NCBI RefSeq assembly: GCF_000682755.1 | Contig: NZ_AWFF01000002.1 | Coordinates: 1-64,000, forward strand | Direction of reading: 5' to 3' | Origin: Hyphomonas beringensis | GTDB lineage: Bacteria; Pseudomonadota; Alphaproteobacteria; Caulobacterales; Hyphomonadaceae | Length of the DNA stretch: 64,000 bases | Shown here: positions 63,684 to 64,000 of the stretch, piece by piece | Numbering within the stretch: the stretch's first letter is position 1 | Layout of the letters: each line of letters opens with the position of its first letter | Translations under genes and position numbers: made by a program | The notes under the pieces: model-generated | Databases searched by the model: none | What the model saw: only the letters and a program-made list of their open reading frames with translations | Told to the model about the DNA's origin: nothing

Positions 63684-63883
63684 GATGAGGATCCTTTCGT
63701 CTTCATCCAATCGCGGTCTTGTTCTGCGGGGCTCGCCTTGCCGCTGGACCGCTGTGGAGAAAGCGTCAGCATCCTTTTTGAACAGCCGTTTCGGGCGGCT
63801 GTGAGCGCTTCACCGACGGGATATCCCGGCGAGCGGCAGGTGGCTCAAACCTGCGCGCCAAATACGACTGAACTGGGCAAAGG

Positions 63884-64000
63884 TCAACGTTCGCAGGCGG
63901 AGCGGGCCATGTCATCAGACGTCATGGCCTCGGCGGCATCCAGAGGGCGGTCTGTGGCCAGCATGACAAGGCCCTTATCGGCGAGGTCCTGATATTCCGA
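63884..64000 (-). CDS. C-terminal end of an unidentified gene (runs off the window)
   Basis: The frame is open from base 64000 to a TGA at 63886-63884, giving 38 residues, SEYQDLADKGLVMLATDRPLDA and then an acidic MTSDDMARSACER end. Coding-like composition, no family recognised. The 63684-63883 gap holds a GC-rich inverted repeat at 63782-63802. Confidence 0.5.
   Translation of the reverse strand, partial: SEYQDLADKGLVMLATDRPLDAAEAMTSDDMARSACER

Noticed and set aside
63782-63802. ACAGCCG/CGGCTGT hairpin as terminator
   Set aside because: No T-run on either strand after the stem.

Overview
The window looks like a 64-kb piece of chromosome from an alphaproteobacterium. The evidence is a circularly permuted two-piece tmRNA gene (20368-20688, minus strand), an alpha-type SspB adaptor with a C-terminal ClpX-binding tail, a DUF4169 protein, an EIIA-Man/HPr pair without sugar permeases, and GC-rich codon use throughout. 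The gene set (many PaaI thioesterases, glutathione transferases, TonB/Fur-type iron handling, lipoprotein amidases) fits a marine Hyphomonadaceae/Caulobacterales-like genome; that placement is inference. I see no insertion sequence, prophage, CRISPR array, rRNA or canonical tRNA. Coding density is high and most genes are housekeeping or metabolic.

Layout. 1-8.1 kb (almost all minus strand): the 5' part of gyrB, an enoyl-CoA hydratase, a ParD-like antitoxin translationally coupled to a methionine aminopeptidase behind a perfect palindrome, a DEAD-box RNA helicase, a siderophore-interacting reductase with a Fur-box-like site, two tandem PaaI thioesterases and sspB. 8.3-20.2 kb: a sphingosine-phosphate-lyase-like PLP enzyme, a duplicated pair of small lipoproteins each with its own terminator, a Tat-exported Gfo/Idh/MocA oxidoreductase behind a LacI-type half-palindrome, cardiolipin synthase, an EEP phosphodiesterase, an unlisted 55-residue small protein, an NPP phosphodiesterase, a GST, an FAD monooxygenase and a lipoprotein amidase. 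20.2-22.3 kb: ssrA, then a YCII/MAPEG unit divergent from a TetR regulator, with a strong inverted repeat between them. 22.3-26.3 kb: HPr/EIIA-Man, dapB, a cysteine-cluster protein, a diacylglycerol-kinase-like protein coupled to a metallophosphoesterase.

26.3-32.8 kb: LysR regulator divergent from glutathione-dependent formaldehyde dehydrogenase, with S-formylglutathione hydrolase 3 kb further on; these two enzymes form the glutathione formaldehyde-detoxification pathway. A decayed gene remnant lies between them. 32.8-45.5 kb: RusA-like nuclease, membrane-anchored L7/L12-CTD protein, fumC, DUF4180, methyltransferase, SulP transporter, SDR, GNAT/DUF4169 pair, a 36-residue membrane peptide, an alpha/beta hydrolase with His at the nucleophile elbow, an OYE-family reductase, then a 365-bp gap with a very strong orphan terminator, and an AsmA-like protein.

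45.6-64 kb: uvrD with a LexA-type GTTC-N7-GTTC motif on its start, a PH-domain membrane protein, an RND efflux pump with adaptor, zntB, a Tat lipoprotein amidase, sodC, tlyA, a glycine-zipper surface protein, a methyltransferase, a small membrane protein preceded by four Pho-box half-sites at exact 11-bp spacing and convergent with a PiT-type phosphate permease, aroC, pdxH and a Glyoxalase_8-type protein. The most unusual items are the ParD-like/MetAP operon with its nested palindromes, the four-fold Pho array in front of a tiny membrane protein, and the orphan terminator at 43.7 kb.
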